Below, in pieces: positions 9,455-18,798 of a stretch of 64,000 nt of DNA. Each line of letters opens with the position of its first letter. Position 1 is the first letter of the stretch. The stretch spans positions 186,001 through 250,000 of the forward strand of contig JBBEBR010000017.1 of NCBI GenBank assembly GCA_040882225.1, written 5' to 3'. Both the position numbers and the translations under genes were made by a program. The DNA is from Gracilimonas sp040882225 (GTDB lineage: Bacteria > Bacteroidota > Rhodothermia > Balneolales > Balneolaceae). The notes under the pieces are model-generated. The model was given only the letters and a program-made list of their open reading frames with translations. It made no database searches and was not told where the DNA came from.

Positions 9455-9517
9455 TCAAGCCTTTTGTTTATCCCTGAGCTTCTTCAGGGTATACGCTGCA
9501 CCGGAAGCGGCAAGAAT
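9455..9517 (-). pseudogene. Relic of a PIDGGL small-protein gene (C-terminal end)
   Basis: Minus-strand codons from 9517 to the TGA at 9455 read ILAASGAAYTLKKLRDKQKA. The intact copy at 19025-19213 ends ILAAAGGAYALKKLRDKKAE, so this is the membrane segment and basic tail of the same family. The codon just before the match is a stop, and the signal peptide and PIDGGL motif are missing. It lies 30 bp beyond the receiver gene at 9547-9915. Confidence 0.75.
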
Positions 9518-9546
9518 TCATCTGTAAATATTCCCGCTGAATTTTT

Positions 9547-9915
9547 TCATCCCAACGTCCCCATCACTGTGTTTAAGGTTTCCAATTCTTCTTTCCATAC
9601 ATAGGCGACAGCACCGGCTTCTGTTGCGGCTTTCCGAAAAACCAGCGTATTGTGGGAGCTTACAATTACAATGCGCGCCTCTGCATGCTGCTTGCAAATT
9701 TCGCGGCATGCCCATAATCCATCTTTGCCTTTCAGGTCAATATCCATGAAAATGCAGTCCGGCTTGAGTTCGGCGTAGCGGGTAACGGCTGTTTCGGCTG
9801 AGTTGAATTCAAAGACCGAATCATTAGGCCGGCTGACAATGCCCCGGATGAGAAGCCGGATGGCTTCGTTGTCCTCTACTATAAATAGGGTATTTCCCGA
9901 ACCTGCAGTTTGCAT
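9547..9915 (-). CDS. Stand-alone receiver-domain protein
   Basis: The 122-residue protein is a single receiver domain: acidic residues E14/D15 in FIVEDNE, phospho-acceptor D58 in FMDIDLKGKDG, the SS at the usual T/S position, and a lysine in VWKEELE. It has no output domain, so it would act as a phosphate sink, by protein contact, or as a CheY/Spo0F-type relay. The ATG at 9915 is preferred to the TTG one codon upstream. Its kinase is not obvious; the nearest, at 6280-9321, already has a coupled regulator. Fragments of two paralogues survive at 10134-10214 and 14908-14955, so the family has been duplicated and lost here. The upstream region (9970-10018) is shared with one of them. Confidence 0.85.
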   Translation of the reverse strand: MQTAGSGNTLFIVEDNEAIRLLIRGIVSRPNDSVFEFNSAETAVTRYAELKPDCIFMDIDLKGKDGLWACREICKQHAEARIVIVSSHNTLVFRKAATEAGAVAYVWKEELETLNTVMGTLG

Positions 9916-9969
9916 CAAAAGAATAGCTGTTATTGGATGCAGGAATGGTAGGGTAATCCGGTTTGCCGG

Positions 9970-10018
9970 GGTATAAGTACCGGCACGTATTTTATCTAAG
10001 TACTGACACGTATTTTTG
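9970..10018 (-). promoter_or_regulatory. Upstream control region of the receiver gene, with tandem repeat
   Basis: The region holds GGT-N6-ACC (9970-9981) and an imperfect 23-bp tandem repeat whose units start AAGTACCGGCACGTATTTT and AAGTACTGACACGTATTTT. The 31 bp at 9988-10018 are identical to 15019-15049, which lies upstream of the receiver relic near 14955. The same GGT-N6-ACC core also occurs at 15007-15018. Probably a promoter with a regulator-binding site; which regulator is not shown. Confidence 0.5.
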
Positions 10019-10133
10019 ATCGCAGATTAACCGGATTGAGTTACAGAAGTTTAAGAATTTCCCGATAAGGAAATTTTTCAGCGTAATATGTAATCCTTTT
10101 TCACCTCGTTACCAGTAAGAAGAAAGCCCGGTT

Positions 10134-10214
10134 TCATACCAGTTTTTCCATCACACTGCCAAGTGTGTCTAAGTCTTCTATCTATACATAGGCGACAGCC
10201 CCGGCTTCAATGGA
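10134..10214 (-). pseudogene. Relic of a receiver-domain gene (C-terminal end)
   Basis: The minus strand reads SIEAGAVAYV, a TAG stop, then IEDLDTLGSVMEKLV and a TGA. The intact receiver protein at 9547-9915 ends TEAGAVAYVWKEELETLNTVMGTLG, so the match is clear over about 25 codons. The tryptophan codon has become a stop. The fragment abuts the stop codon of the PIDGGL gene at 10216. Between it and the receiver gene (9916-10133) only the control region described separately is seen. Confidence 0.75.
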
Positions 10215-10215
10215 C

Positions 10216-10416
10216 TCATTCATGGTCAAGAGGATTAATTTTTTTACGAAGCTTCCTATACGCATACATTCCCCCCGCCGCCGCTAAAATCCCGAGTCCA
10301 CCGTCTATAGGCGCTTGTGAAGGAGAACCGGGCAATCCCGGTGGCTGGGCCAGAACAACGGTTGTGGCAATCAGGATAATGGTAAGGGTGAAGAGAAGGA
10401 TAAGTGTGGTTTTCAT
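10216..10416 (-). CDS. PIDGGL-type small membrane protein
   Basis: The 66-residue protein starts MKTTLILLFTLTIILIATT, a signal peptide ending near VLAQ. About 15 residues rich in P and G follow, then PIDGGL, a hydrophobic segment (GILAAAGGMYAY) and a basic end (RKLRKKINPLDHE). The motif + membrane segment + basic tail layout is that of a C-terminal protein-sorting signal. I recall a database class called PID-CTERM with this look but could not check it. It lies downstream of the BspA-like T9SS gene, as do four sister genes in this window. The ATG at 10416 is chosen because it matches the MKTT start of the sisters. Function unknown. Confidence 0.8.
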   Translation of the reverse strand: MKTTLILLFTLTIILIATTVVLAQPPGLPGSPSQAPIDGGLGILAAAGGMYAYRKLRKKINPLDHE

Positions 10417-10444
10417 AAGTGTGTAATTTTGAGCTTTCATCCGT

Positions 10445-10498
10445 CAGCAATCAGCTTGCAGTTTTTTCCAAGCGAGACGCTTGAAACAAGTACAGGGC
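10445..10498. repeat. Dispersed intergenic repeat, copy 1
   Basis: About 54 bp starting CAGCAATCAGCTTGCAG and including the small palindrome AAGCGAGACGCTT are repeated with few changes at 33660-33712. Here the repeat replaces the end of a PIDGGL gene relic. No coding capacity is evident. Confidence 0.6.
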
Positions 10499-10525
10499 AA
10501 ATAATAGGATAAGTGTTGTTTTCAT
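10451..10525 (-). pseudogene. Relic of a PIDGGL small-protein gene (N-terminal end)
   Basis: The minus strand from the ATG at 10525 reads MKTTLILLFAL, identical to the signal peptide of the intact PIDGGL proteins. It then runs into an unrelated dispersed repeat and stops after 24 codons. The leader upstream of the ATG is also that of the intact copies. The original gene was evidently cut here and the intact copy at 10216-10416 stands just beyond. Confidence 0.7.
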
Positions 10526-10543
10526 TTCTGTAGTGATTAAAGC

Positions 10544-10608
10544 TTCAAAATTCAAAATTAAGGATGATGCATGAAGCCAATTTTTAATCTTTAATTTTAA
10601 ATTTTGAA
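10544..10608 (-). promoter_or_regulatory. Intercistronic hairpin after the BspA-like T9SS gene
   Basis: A 22-nt inverted repeat with two mismatches (10544-10565 with 10587-10608) lies directly after the T9SS stop codon and before the small-protein start. It is AT-rich with no T run after it, so it looks more like an mRNA processing or stabilising structure than a terminator. Confidence 0.55.
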
Positions 10609-10609
10609 T

Positions 10610-13600
10610 TTATTTGATAAGGGTTAATTTTTTGGTGATGACCGTGTTTCCGGCTTTCATCCGGTAGATGTATACGCCCGAAGACAGCCGGCCTGCATCA
10701 AATTGCACGGTGTGTCTTCCGGCGGATTTCGCCTCCCGGTTGATTAGCGTGGCGATTTGCCGCCCAGTCATGTCATATACCTGTAGGGTAACGTCACTCG
10801 CTTCCGGCAGCTCATAACTGATGGCCGTGCTCGGGTTAAATGGGTTGGGGTAGTTTTGGTTGAGAGCTACGTGTTGTGGAAGTTCTGTACCCGGCCCGGT
10901 TGTTGAAACAGATTCCCCGGCTTCAATAGTTAGTGTAAATCGATGAATCGCTTCACCGGCGCTCATTACATAACTGTCCGGCATCCTGTATTTAATTTCA
11001 CTCACTTTCTGAGCTTTACTTTCAGCCTGATAATTAAATGAATGTGATGCGCGGCGTAAATCAATCGTTTCGCCGGTTTCGGTATCCTGTAACAGAACTG
11101 ACCAACTTTCCGGCAGGCTTTCCATTTCAGCCGAGAGTTCAAACTCACCCTCAAAGTTGGATACATTAAAGGCAAGTGGCAACTCTAAAGCATCCTCAAA
11201 ATCAGTTGGGTGAGAGGCGATCGCTTTAACGCGTTCTTCGCCCCCGCGATCACCGACAATCCCTATGGTTGCGTAAGAGGAAAGCAGTGGTACCAGTTTG
11301 GTTGCATCATAGACGTCCCACTTATGGGCCGCTCCTTCACGGAACAGAACCGATGTGGAATGATCACTTATAGCAATGTCATTTTCGTTAATACCCTGGA
11401 GACTTAGTGCCATCCTGAAACTTTCCACATCTGCCTTTTTGGACGAGACAGCAGCAACAGGAATAGTAATATCTCCAGATCCGCTCTCACTTTTTTCCAC
11501 AAAAAACCCTGTAAATGAGGGCGTTGAAGCTGTGGTGTTCACATATTCACCTTCAGCACCTGCATCCGGGTACCAGGTTCTGGCAGTGGCCTGTAAATCA
11601 CCCCACCCGCTCACATCAGAGGCATTGAGGTTGCCTTTAAACGGATTCCCAATCAGTGTAAAATCATCACTTGGGTTTATTGGAATGGTAACATCAGCAG
11701 ACGGACTTTCGCCGGAAGCAGACAGTGTAAACGGAAGTGCTACACTGTTGACATTATTATTGTCAAACATATACCAGATAAAGCCCTGGCCGGAAGAGAT
11801 TTCAGCATCGAAGGTATCAAATTCCTGCCAGTTATCTGCCGTAGTGTTTAAATAATAGTAGAGGTTGGCGGCGGCTTCTTCATACGTACTGCCATCATCA
11901 TAGAACGCATCGGCCCCGGCTACGCCCTGTACCAGGTTCTGCCCGGCAAGACTACTCACAGAAACACCACCCACTGGAAAGGAAAGCATACGCCAGCCGG
12001 CATTGCCGAAGATGGTCAACTCTTTTGCGGGACAGGTGCCCCAGTTGGGTTTAGGGAGCACCCATGCATTAGCTCCATAATCGAAATCATTTGGTTCACT
12101 GGCAATCTGCTCTACGCACCAGCCGCTGAGGTCCTGATTAAAAGCAGAGGCATCTCTGAACATTTGGGCCATATTCGTAACGCCGGACACCTCCCAGGTG
12201 CTGATACCCCCGTTAAAGGAACCGGCATTAAAGAACATCCTGGACATGTTCGTTACGCCGGACACATCCCAAGTGCTGATATTCCCGTTAAAGGAACCGG
12301 CAGAATAGAACATACCGGACATATCCGTTACACCGGACACCTCCCAGGTGCTGATATCCCCGTTAAAGGAACCGGCCCCAGAGAACATATAAGACATATC
12401 CGTTACGCTGGACACATCCCAGCCGCTGATATCTTCGTTAAAGGTAGAGGTTCTGGTGAACATTCCGTACATATCCGTAACGCCAGACACATCCCAGGTG
12501 CTGATATTCCCGTTAAAGGAACCGGCATCAGAGAACATGAAGGACATATTCCTTACACCGGACACCTCCCAGGCGCTGATATCTCCGTTAAAGGAATCGG
12601 CATAAGAGAACATGGAGCCCATATACATTACGCTGGACACATCCCAGGCGCTGATATCCCCGTTAAAGGAACCAGCATCATAGAACATGGTGGACATATC
12701 CGTTACGCCAGACACATCCCAGGTGCTGATATCCCCGTTAAAGGAACCAGCATTAAAGAACATTTGGCTCATATTCGTAACGCCGGACACATTCCAGGTG
12801 CTGAGATCCCCGTTAAAGGAACCTGCATTAGAGAACATCCTGGACATGTTCGTAACGCCGGACACATTCCAGGTGCTGAGATCCCCGTTAAAGGAACCTG
12901 CATNNNNNNNNNNNNNNNNNNNNNNNNNNNNNNNNNNNNNNNNNNNNNNNNNNNNNNNNNNNNNNNNNNNNNNNNNNNNNNNNNNNNNNNNNNNNNNNNN
13001 NNNTAGAGAACATCCAGGACATATTCCATACGCTGGACACATCCCAGGTGCTGATATTCCCGTTAAAGGATCCAGCATTAGAAAACATTTGGTACATATC
13101 CGTAATCCCACTGGTACAGGTGGTTTCGGCATTTTCAGTATTAATTTGGGCTTTTGTGCGCTTGGTGTAGGTGATACCATCAATTACCCCCGATTCGCCC
13201 ACTTCGACATCGTGGCAGACGATGGTTCGGCCATTAGAAGCCAAACGCTCGAAGTTGTTGAGTGTGGTGAACGTTCGGCTTGCACTCCAATCACCGGTTT
13301 CGAAATTTTTAGCTCCCCGAACGCGCCAATAATATTTTTGGCCATGAACCAAGGTACTGTCGAGAGTGTTTTCGGTTTCCGTAATCTCCGAAACCTCGGA
13401 CACATCTGTGTCAAAATTGTCGCTGGTGCTGAGCTGAATGGTATATGTTTCTGCATATCGAGCAGCCGACCAGCTAAAAGTCGGGCTTAGCTCTACATCG
13501 GTTGCGTCATCGGCCAGGCTTTGCAGTTCGGGCATCCCAACGGGACAGGTACCCCAGACGGGGCGGGGAAGCACCCAAGTTGCGGCGCCAATGTCGAAAT

Positions 13601-14666
13601 TATTTGGCATGGTGGCAAACTGTTCCACACACCAGCCACTGAGATCTCGGTTAAAGGAACCGGCATTGTAGAACATTTGGGTCATACTCGTTACGCCGGA
13701 CACTTCCCAGGCGCTGATATCCCCGTTAAAGGAACCGGCAGAATAGAACATACGGTACATATTCGTTACGCCGGACACATTCCAGGTGCTGATATCCCCG
13801 TTAAAGGAACCGGCAGCAAAGAACATTTCGGACATATTCGTTACGCCGGACACATCCCAGGTGCTGATATTCCCGTTAAAGGAACCGGCATTCGTGAACA
13901 TGTTGGTCATATCCGTAACGCCAGACACATCCCAGGTGCTAATATTCCCGTTAAAGGAACCGGCAGAATAGAACATACCGGACATATCGGTTACACCGGA
14001 TACATCCCAGCCGCTGATATCCTGATTAAAAGAAGATGCATTATTGAACATTCCTCCCATATACATTACGCTGGACACATCCCAGGTGCTGATATTCCCG
14101 TTAAAGGAGCCGGCAGAACTGAACATATACAACATATCCGTTACACCCGACACATCCCAGGCGCTGATATCCCCGTTAAAATGAGTGGCATTAAAGAACA
14201 TTCCTCCCATATCCGTTACACCCGACACATCCCAGGCGCTGATATCCCCATTAAAAAAAGTGGCTCTGGTGAACATTCCTCCCATATTCGTAACGCCGGA
14301 CACATCCCAGGTGCTGATATCCCCATTAAAGGAACCGGCATAATAGAACATGGAGGACATATCCGTTACGCCCGACACATCCCAGGCGCTGATATCCCCG
14401 TTAAAAAAAGTGGCATCAAAAAACATTTCGGCCATATTGGTAATTCCACTGGTACAAGTGGTTTCGGCGTTGTCGGTGTCGATTTCTTCTTTTGTGCGCT
14501 TGGTGTAGGTGATACTGTTAACCTCACCGGTTTCCCCCACATTGGCATCCGGGCACATCACGGTTACACCATTAGCCGCAAGAAAAAAATCCTGAGCCTG
14601 GCTAACAGCAGAAAAGCCGACAAACCATAAGATTAAAAAGGGTATTGATAGAATCAGCTTTTTCAT
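10610..14666 (-). CDS. BspA-like repeat surface protein with T9SS sorting domain (spans assembly gap)
   Basis: The gene reads from the ATG at 14666 (signal peptide ending VSQAQ) to the stop at 10610. A 100-N gap at 12904-13003 breaks the frame only because its length is a placeholder. It has two blocks of 25-residue BspA/DUF285-type repeats (pattern MFxxAGSFNGDISTWDVSGV). The first has 11 units and the second at least 12. Each opens with a related cap (ITYTKRTK...CTSGITDM) and ends with a cysteine unit (LSGWCVEQ). A fibronectin-like domain separates them. After the second block come a GWRMLSFP module and a T9SS tail (NYPNPFNPSTAISYELP...KLTLIK). BspA-type proteins bind matrix or other cells. 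It lies downstream of the kinase/regulator pair at 15101-18730, its likely control. Confidence 0.9.
12904..13003. other. Scaffold gap (100 N) inside the BspA repeat array
   Basis: Exactly 100 N, the conventional unknown-length filler. The flanks are both BspA repeat units, nearly identical to neighbouring units, so the assembler probably failed on the 75-bp repeats. The true repeat number is unknown. Confidence 0.97.
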
Positions 14667-14667
14667 G

Positions 14668-14955
14668 TTAGATATGTGAGTGTTGGTGTTTTCTTGATAA
14701 TTTCAGAATGCTTTTCAAAAGTTGAGTCAAAATGCCTAATGCAGCGGATTCGGCCGGGATAGATTTACCGGGTTCCGTTCCAATTTCAAATAAACCGCTG
14801 GAATCTTTCACAGTAACTTTGGTGATTTTTAATGGGTCGCTACTACATTTGTGTGGATTGAAAGCTGTACTGAGATTTGCGTAATCATCCCCATCACTTT
14901 CGATGTCCACTTCATTATCCTCAACTATGAATATGGTCTTCCCAAATGCCCCGAA
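14668..14955 (-). pseudogene. Receiver N-terminal fragment fused to an unknown tail
   Basis: An open frame without an ATG runs from 14955 to the stop at 14668. It begins GAFGKTIFIVEDNEV, matching the first strand and acidic pocket of the receiver protein at 9547-9915 (GNTLFIVEDNEA). It then leaves the family and continues for about 75 codons (...SSDPLKITKVTVKDSSG...), which I do not recognise but which resembles a short beta-sandwich. It ends immediately before the BspA gene start. The upstream region matches that of the intact receiver gene, so this is probably the remnant of a paralogue. A functional small protein from the GTG at 14910 is possible but less likely. Confidence 0.5.
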
Positions 14956-15003
14956 TTAATTCTTGTTAGCAGGCTATAGTAAAGTAGAAGGAGACTCTTC
15001 GCC

Positions 15004-15049
15004 ATAGGTATGGACACCTATTTTATCTAAGTACTGACACGTATTTTTG
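15004..15049 (-). promoter_or_regulatory. Operator-like inverted repeat and shared promoter block
   Basis: ATAGGT-N6-ACCTAT at 15004-15021 is the same arrangement found between half-sites of the array at 5612-5629. It overlaps a 31-bp block (15019-15049) identical to 9988-10018. It lies between the regulator at 15101-15748 and the BspA-like T9SS gene, so it is a candidate target of that regulator. Confidence 0.5.
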
Positions 15050-15100
15050 CTCTGTTTTTTTTGGCGGGATGCGGGGGAAGATTTTATATAGCAGGTATTC

Positions 15101-15748
15101 CTAAAGCAGCTTTTTATGCTCAAAAGCAAAACGGACGAGCGAGTTGGTGCCCTTCAACCCTAATTTGCTACAAATATTGGAGCGGTGGGTATCTACTGTT
15201 CGGGCGCTTATAAATAAGCTCTCTGCAATAATTTGTGTGGTCTGACTTTGTGAGATTAGCTTCAGGATTTTTAATTCGGAAGGAGTTAATGAATCCAATC
15301 CGGATTTTCCTTTCTGTTCGTTTTTAGGGGCAATCAAAAAACCTGAAAGGGCGGGGCTGATATAATGCTTTCCATCTAAAACCTGTAAAGCAGCTTCCGC
15401 GATATCCAGCACGGCGCTGTCTTTCATCACATAACCCATCGCCCCAAATTCCAGCGCTTTCCTGAACATGCTTTCACGGTCATACATCGTGAGGATGATG
15501 CATTTTACCGGCCAATTCTGTTTTTGTACAGCGGCGATAACTTCCAGCCCATTCAGCCCGGGCATATCGATATCAAGAATGGCGAGGTTGGGTTGATGAG
15601 CTTCTATCAATTCAAATGCAGCTTTTCCATCTTTTGCTTCCCATTTTACGTGCAGCTTTTTTTCCTCACTCAATACTTCCTTAATCCCTTTTCGTGTGAT
15701 GGGATGGTCGTCGGCAAGTAAAACGGTATATATGGCAGAAGAGGTCAA
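15101..15748 (-). CDS. NarL/FixJ-family response regulator
   Basis: The 215-residue protein has a receiver domain (D13/D14, phospho-acceptor D59 in LDIDMPG, lysine in YVMKDS). A LuxR-type helix-turn-helix follows (LTPSELKILKLISQ...RTVDTHRSNICSKL). The only plausible start is a TTG at 15748, directly after the stop codon of the kinase gene at 15749, so translation is probably coupled and weak on its own. It is close to the regulator at 5637-6287 in sequence and in gene order. The likely target is the BspA-like T9SS gene downstream; the inverted repeat at 15004-15021 lies between them. Confidence 0.92.
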   Translation of the reverse strand: MTSSAIYTVLLADDHPITRKGIKEVLSEEKKLHVKWEAKDGKAAFELIEAHQPNLAILDIDMPGLNGLEVIAAVQKQNWPVKCIILTMYDRESMFRKALEFGAMGYVMKDSAVLDIAEAALQVLDGKHYISPALSGFLIAPKNEQKGKSGLDSLTPSELKILKLISQSQTTQIIAESLFISARTVDTHRSNICSKLGLKGTNSLVRFAFEHKKLL

Positions 15749-18730
15749 TTAATGTACCGGTATGTTTACTACTATAAAAGTTCCCTTTCCGGGATAAGAG
15801 TCCAAGTTATAAGTTCCCCGAAGTATCCGCACCCTTTCTGAAAGAGTGGTAAAGCCCAGCCCGATCTGATTGGCCCCGGAATTCTGAGAATCAAAGCCGC
15901 GGCCGTTATCCCGAATGGTCAATATAATATTATTTGATTTAACTGAGAGGCGGATTTCAACATGGCTCGCCTCTGCATGTTTTATAATGTTGCTGAAGGC
16001 TTCCTGAACAATTCTTATAAAATTGATTTCTTTTTCTTTGGGGATGAGCCCATCAATGGATTCAATCTCAGAGTGGATGCTGAATGCAACCGATTTACTG
16101 ATATCATCCAGTTGCGCCCGGATGGTTTCGGTTATTCCCAGCCGGTCCAGTTCAGGTGGGCGGAGGTTATGCGAGATTTCCCTCACCGTTTTTAATGTTC
16201 GGGATACATCATCTGAAATATTTTCAAGCAGGTCTTTTGAAGCCGGGTCGGTAGATTCTTTTCGTATTTGCTGAAGTGCCCGGTTTTTCATCACCAGCAA
16301 AAGCTGGCCCAGACTGTCATGCATTTCACCTGCTATTCGGGTACGCTCTTCTTCTTGTTTTTCGATAAGAAGGGTAGATACTTCTTCCTGACGGTCTCGC
16401 TCCCTCTTTAATTTATTGATGCGTTTTACATATAAAGCAATGCCTCCAATTGCGAGCATAAAGGCCATGAAGAAAGTAAACCAGCGGGTCATCCAGAATG
16501 GAGGCACAATAGTGATGGGCAGCATAGATGCCTGTTTGCTCCAAACACCGTCATTATTGGAAGCCGTCACCATAAAGGTATATTTCCCCGGCGGCAAACC
16601 GGTGTAGAAAGCGGTTCTTCGATTTCCCGCTTCAATCCAATCCTCGTCGTAATTCTGAAGCTTGTACCTGAAATTTACCAGCGCCGGATCCACAAAACTG
16701 AGAGCGGTGTAATTGATCTCAAGCATATCCACACGCCAATCGGCTGTAACCGAATCTTCATACTGGATGAGGTTATTATTTAGCAGCACGTTTTCCAGGT
16801 GAACGGAGGGAGCGATGGTGTTGGAATGAACATTTTTTGGATCAACAACAGCCAGGCCGGCTACGGTGGGAAAGAAAATGCGGCCATCCGCCAAAGTTGC
16901 GGATGAAGGTTGAAATCCGCCGTTTGTTTCGGGATTAATAAGTCCCTGTTCGATACCGAAAAAGGTTGAGCGAATGGTACCGGTTTTGCCACTCGCATAA
17001 TCAAGAAGATTCTTCCGCGAAACCCTGGAAATACCCCGGTTCGAGCCCATCCAAAAATACCCGGATGCATCTTCAACAATATGAGAAACAATGTTATCAA
17101 ACAGGCCGTCTTGCTTTGTAATGGCAGTAAAAACCTCCTCTTTCAGAACAACAAGCCCGTCCCCGTAGGTACCAAACCAGAGGTTCCCATCAACGTCTTC
17201 ATAAATGGCGCGCACATAATGACTGCTTAGTTCGGGAATAGAATTGAATGAGATAGTGGTTTTGCCCGACATCTTATTCAGCCCCTGTGTGGTTCCAATC
17301 CAAAGGTTATTCCTTGAATCTCTGTAAACAGAGCGCACATCATTATGAGAAAGTCCGTTTTCGGTGGTGTAAGAAGTCATTTTTTGATCTTTAAAGTGAT
17401 TAAGACCACCGGAGGAACCAATCCAAAGACTTTGGTCGGTATCGATAAATAAAGCCCTTACGTTCGTATCATTTAAGCCATCACCTTCATGAAAATGACG
17501 GACTGTGCCATCTTTTTTAACACTTGCGAGACCATTTGACCCTGTCCAAATGTTGCCATTTTCATCCTCAAGAACCGACCATACGCATTCATTTTTAAGG
17601 AGATCCGATTCAGTGCGTCTAAAAATTCTACCCTGAGTAAATTCATAAAATCCATCACAATTACTGCCAAAAAGAATGGTGTTATTCTTTGTTGCGGTAA
17701 CAGAAAGCAGGTTTTCCACTGCAACGCCTTGTTTTTTTCCATAAACCTGAAAAATACTTCTCCTTATTTTATCCAGGCCGGCAGTTTCGGTACCCAACCA
17801 GAAAGTCCCTTCATGGTCTTCAAGAATTAGTCGGGTACGAAGATCAGAAAGTCCGTTTTGATCGGTTATGGAGGTGAATTTCTCACCATCCCAAAGGCTG
17901 ATACCGGATAAAGTGAGGATCCAAATATTTCCTACTGAGTCCTCAAACAGGTTGGAGATAAATTCAGAAACAACCCCGTCATTTTTTCCGATGCTACTGA
18001 AGTTTCCGTTTGAAAGTAAAAAAACACCGTGCCCATTTGTACCGATCCAAAAATCCCCTTTTTTATCTTGAAGGAAAGAAGTTACCCTGCTTTTAAGGGG
18101 TTCAGGATAGGTATAGGTAATCTTCCAGCCGGAAGGATTTTTTTTGAAAATATGCTGTTGACTTATGGCATATAAACCGTCATCTAAAAAAATATAGAAG
18201 GTACCGGGCAAAAATTGAACGTTGTACACTTCCTTTTTCCACTGGCCTTCCTCATGATAGAAAAGCGCTGTATGGGAGTTGATAATAACCAGCCGGCCAT
18301 CAGGTTCTTCGCCAATCAAGTTGACGATTTTGGAGGGAAGGCCATTTTTGCCCGAATGAACCGTAAAAGTGTTTTTATGCTTGCTGATGAGGTGTTCCTC
18401 AGTCGCAATCCAAAGTGTAGATGATTGGTCTTCATAAATTTTGAGCACCCGGTCGGAAAGCATTTCGGGATATGCGGCTTGGTTAAATACGGTGAATTTA
18501 ACGCCATCAAAACGGACAAGCCCGCCCCAGGTTGCCAGCCAAATATAACCATCCCGGGTTTGGATGATGTCATTAACGGAATTTTGGGGAAGCCCCTCTT
18601 TAAGCGACCAGTTTTTAAAAACAAATTCTGAAGGCGGGATAAACTCCCCGTCTGTCTGAAAAGCAAAAGAGGGCGCCACTACGGCCAAAGCCAGTGAAAA
18701 TCCCCAGAATAAACGGTAAAATGTTTTCAA
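15749..18730 (-). CDS. Two-component propeller histidine kinase
   Basis: The 993-residue protein has a signal peptide (ending SFAFQ), about 14 Reg_prop repeats (DGLPQNSVNDIIQTRDGYIW and similar, about 40-620) and a Y_Y_Y domain near 680-740. One membrane helix lies near 747-767. The HisKA_3 phosphorylation site is H804 in AGEMHDSLGQ, and the ATPase boxes are SNIIKHAE, RDNGRGFD and GLGFTTLSER. The start codon appears to be a TTG at 18730; upstream in frame there is a stop and no ATG. It is a close paralogue of the kinase at 6280-9321. It shares an operon with the regulator that follows without a gap. Confidence 0.92.
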   Translation of the reverse strand: MKTFYRLFWGFSLALAVVAPSFAFQTDGEFIPPSEFVFKNWSLKEGLPQNSVNDIIQTRDGYIWLATWGGLVRFDGVKFTVFNQAAYPEMLSDRVLKIYEDQSSTLWIATEEHLISKHKNTFTVHSGKNGLPSKIVNLIGEEPDGRLVIINSHTALFYHEEGQWKKEVYNVQFLPGTFYIFLDDGLYAISQQHIFKKNPSGWKITYTYPEPLKSRVTSFLQDKKGDFWIGTNGHGVFLLSNGNFSSIGKNDGVVSEFISNLFEDSVGNIWILTLSGISLWDGEKFTSITDQNGLSDLRTRLILEDHEGTFWLGTETAGLDKIRRSIFQVYGKKQGVAVENLLSVTATKNNTILFGSNCDGFYEFTQGRIFRRTESDLLKNECVWSVLEDENGNIWTGSNGLASVKKDGTVRHFHEGDGLNDTNVRALFIDTDQSLWIGSSGGLNHFKDQKMTSYTTENGLSHNDVRSVYRDSRNNLWIGTTQGLNKMSGKTTISFNSIPELSSHYVRAIYEDVDGNLWFGTYGDGLVVLKEEVFTAITKQDGLFDNIVSHIVEDASGYFWMGSNRGISRVSRKNLLDYASGKTGTIRSTFFGIEQGLINPETNGGFQPSSATLADGRIFFPTVAGLAVVDPKNVHSNTIAPSVHLENVLLNNNLIQYEDSVTADWRVDMLEINYTALSFVDPALVNFRYKLQNYDEDWIEAGNRRTAFYTGLPPGKYTFMVTASNNDGVWSKQASMLPITIVPPFWMTRWFTFFMAFMLAIGGIALYVKRINKLKRERDRQEEVSTLLIEKQEEERTRIAGEMHDSLGQLLLVMKNRALQQIRKESTDPASKDLLENISDDVSRTLKTVREISHNLRPPELDRLGITETIRAQLDDISKSVAFSIHSEIESIDGLIPKEKEINFIRIVQEAFSNIIKHAEASHVEIRLSVKSNNIILTIRDNGRGFDSQNSGANQIGLGFTTLSERVRILRGTYNLDSYPGKGTFIVVNIPVH

Positions 18731-18798
18731 GAGGTGTTTATAAAAAGTTGGGAAAAGATGGCGAAGTCAGCTTTTAAAAACAACCATTATGAAATTTA

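Noticed and set aside
12164..14460. Regular direct repeats that could suggest a CRISPR array
   Set aside because: The unit is 75 bp, has no unique spacers, and translates into BspA repeats.
12164..14630. Long open frames on the plus strand opposite the BspA gene (for example 13521-14630)
   Set aside because: They are periodic shadows of the 75-bp repeats: a repeat that is a multiple of three without stops in one antisense frame gives long false frames. They have no start signals and no known domain.
10610..14666. Two separate BspA genes meeting at the N run
   Set aside because: The frames differ only because 100 is not a multiple of three; one side has the signal peptide and the other the T9SS tail.
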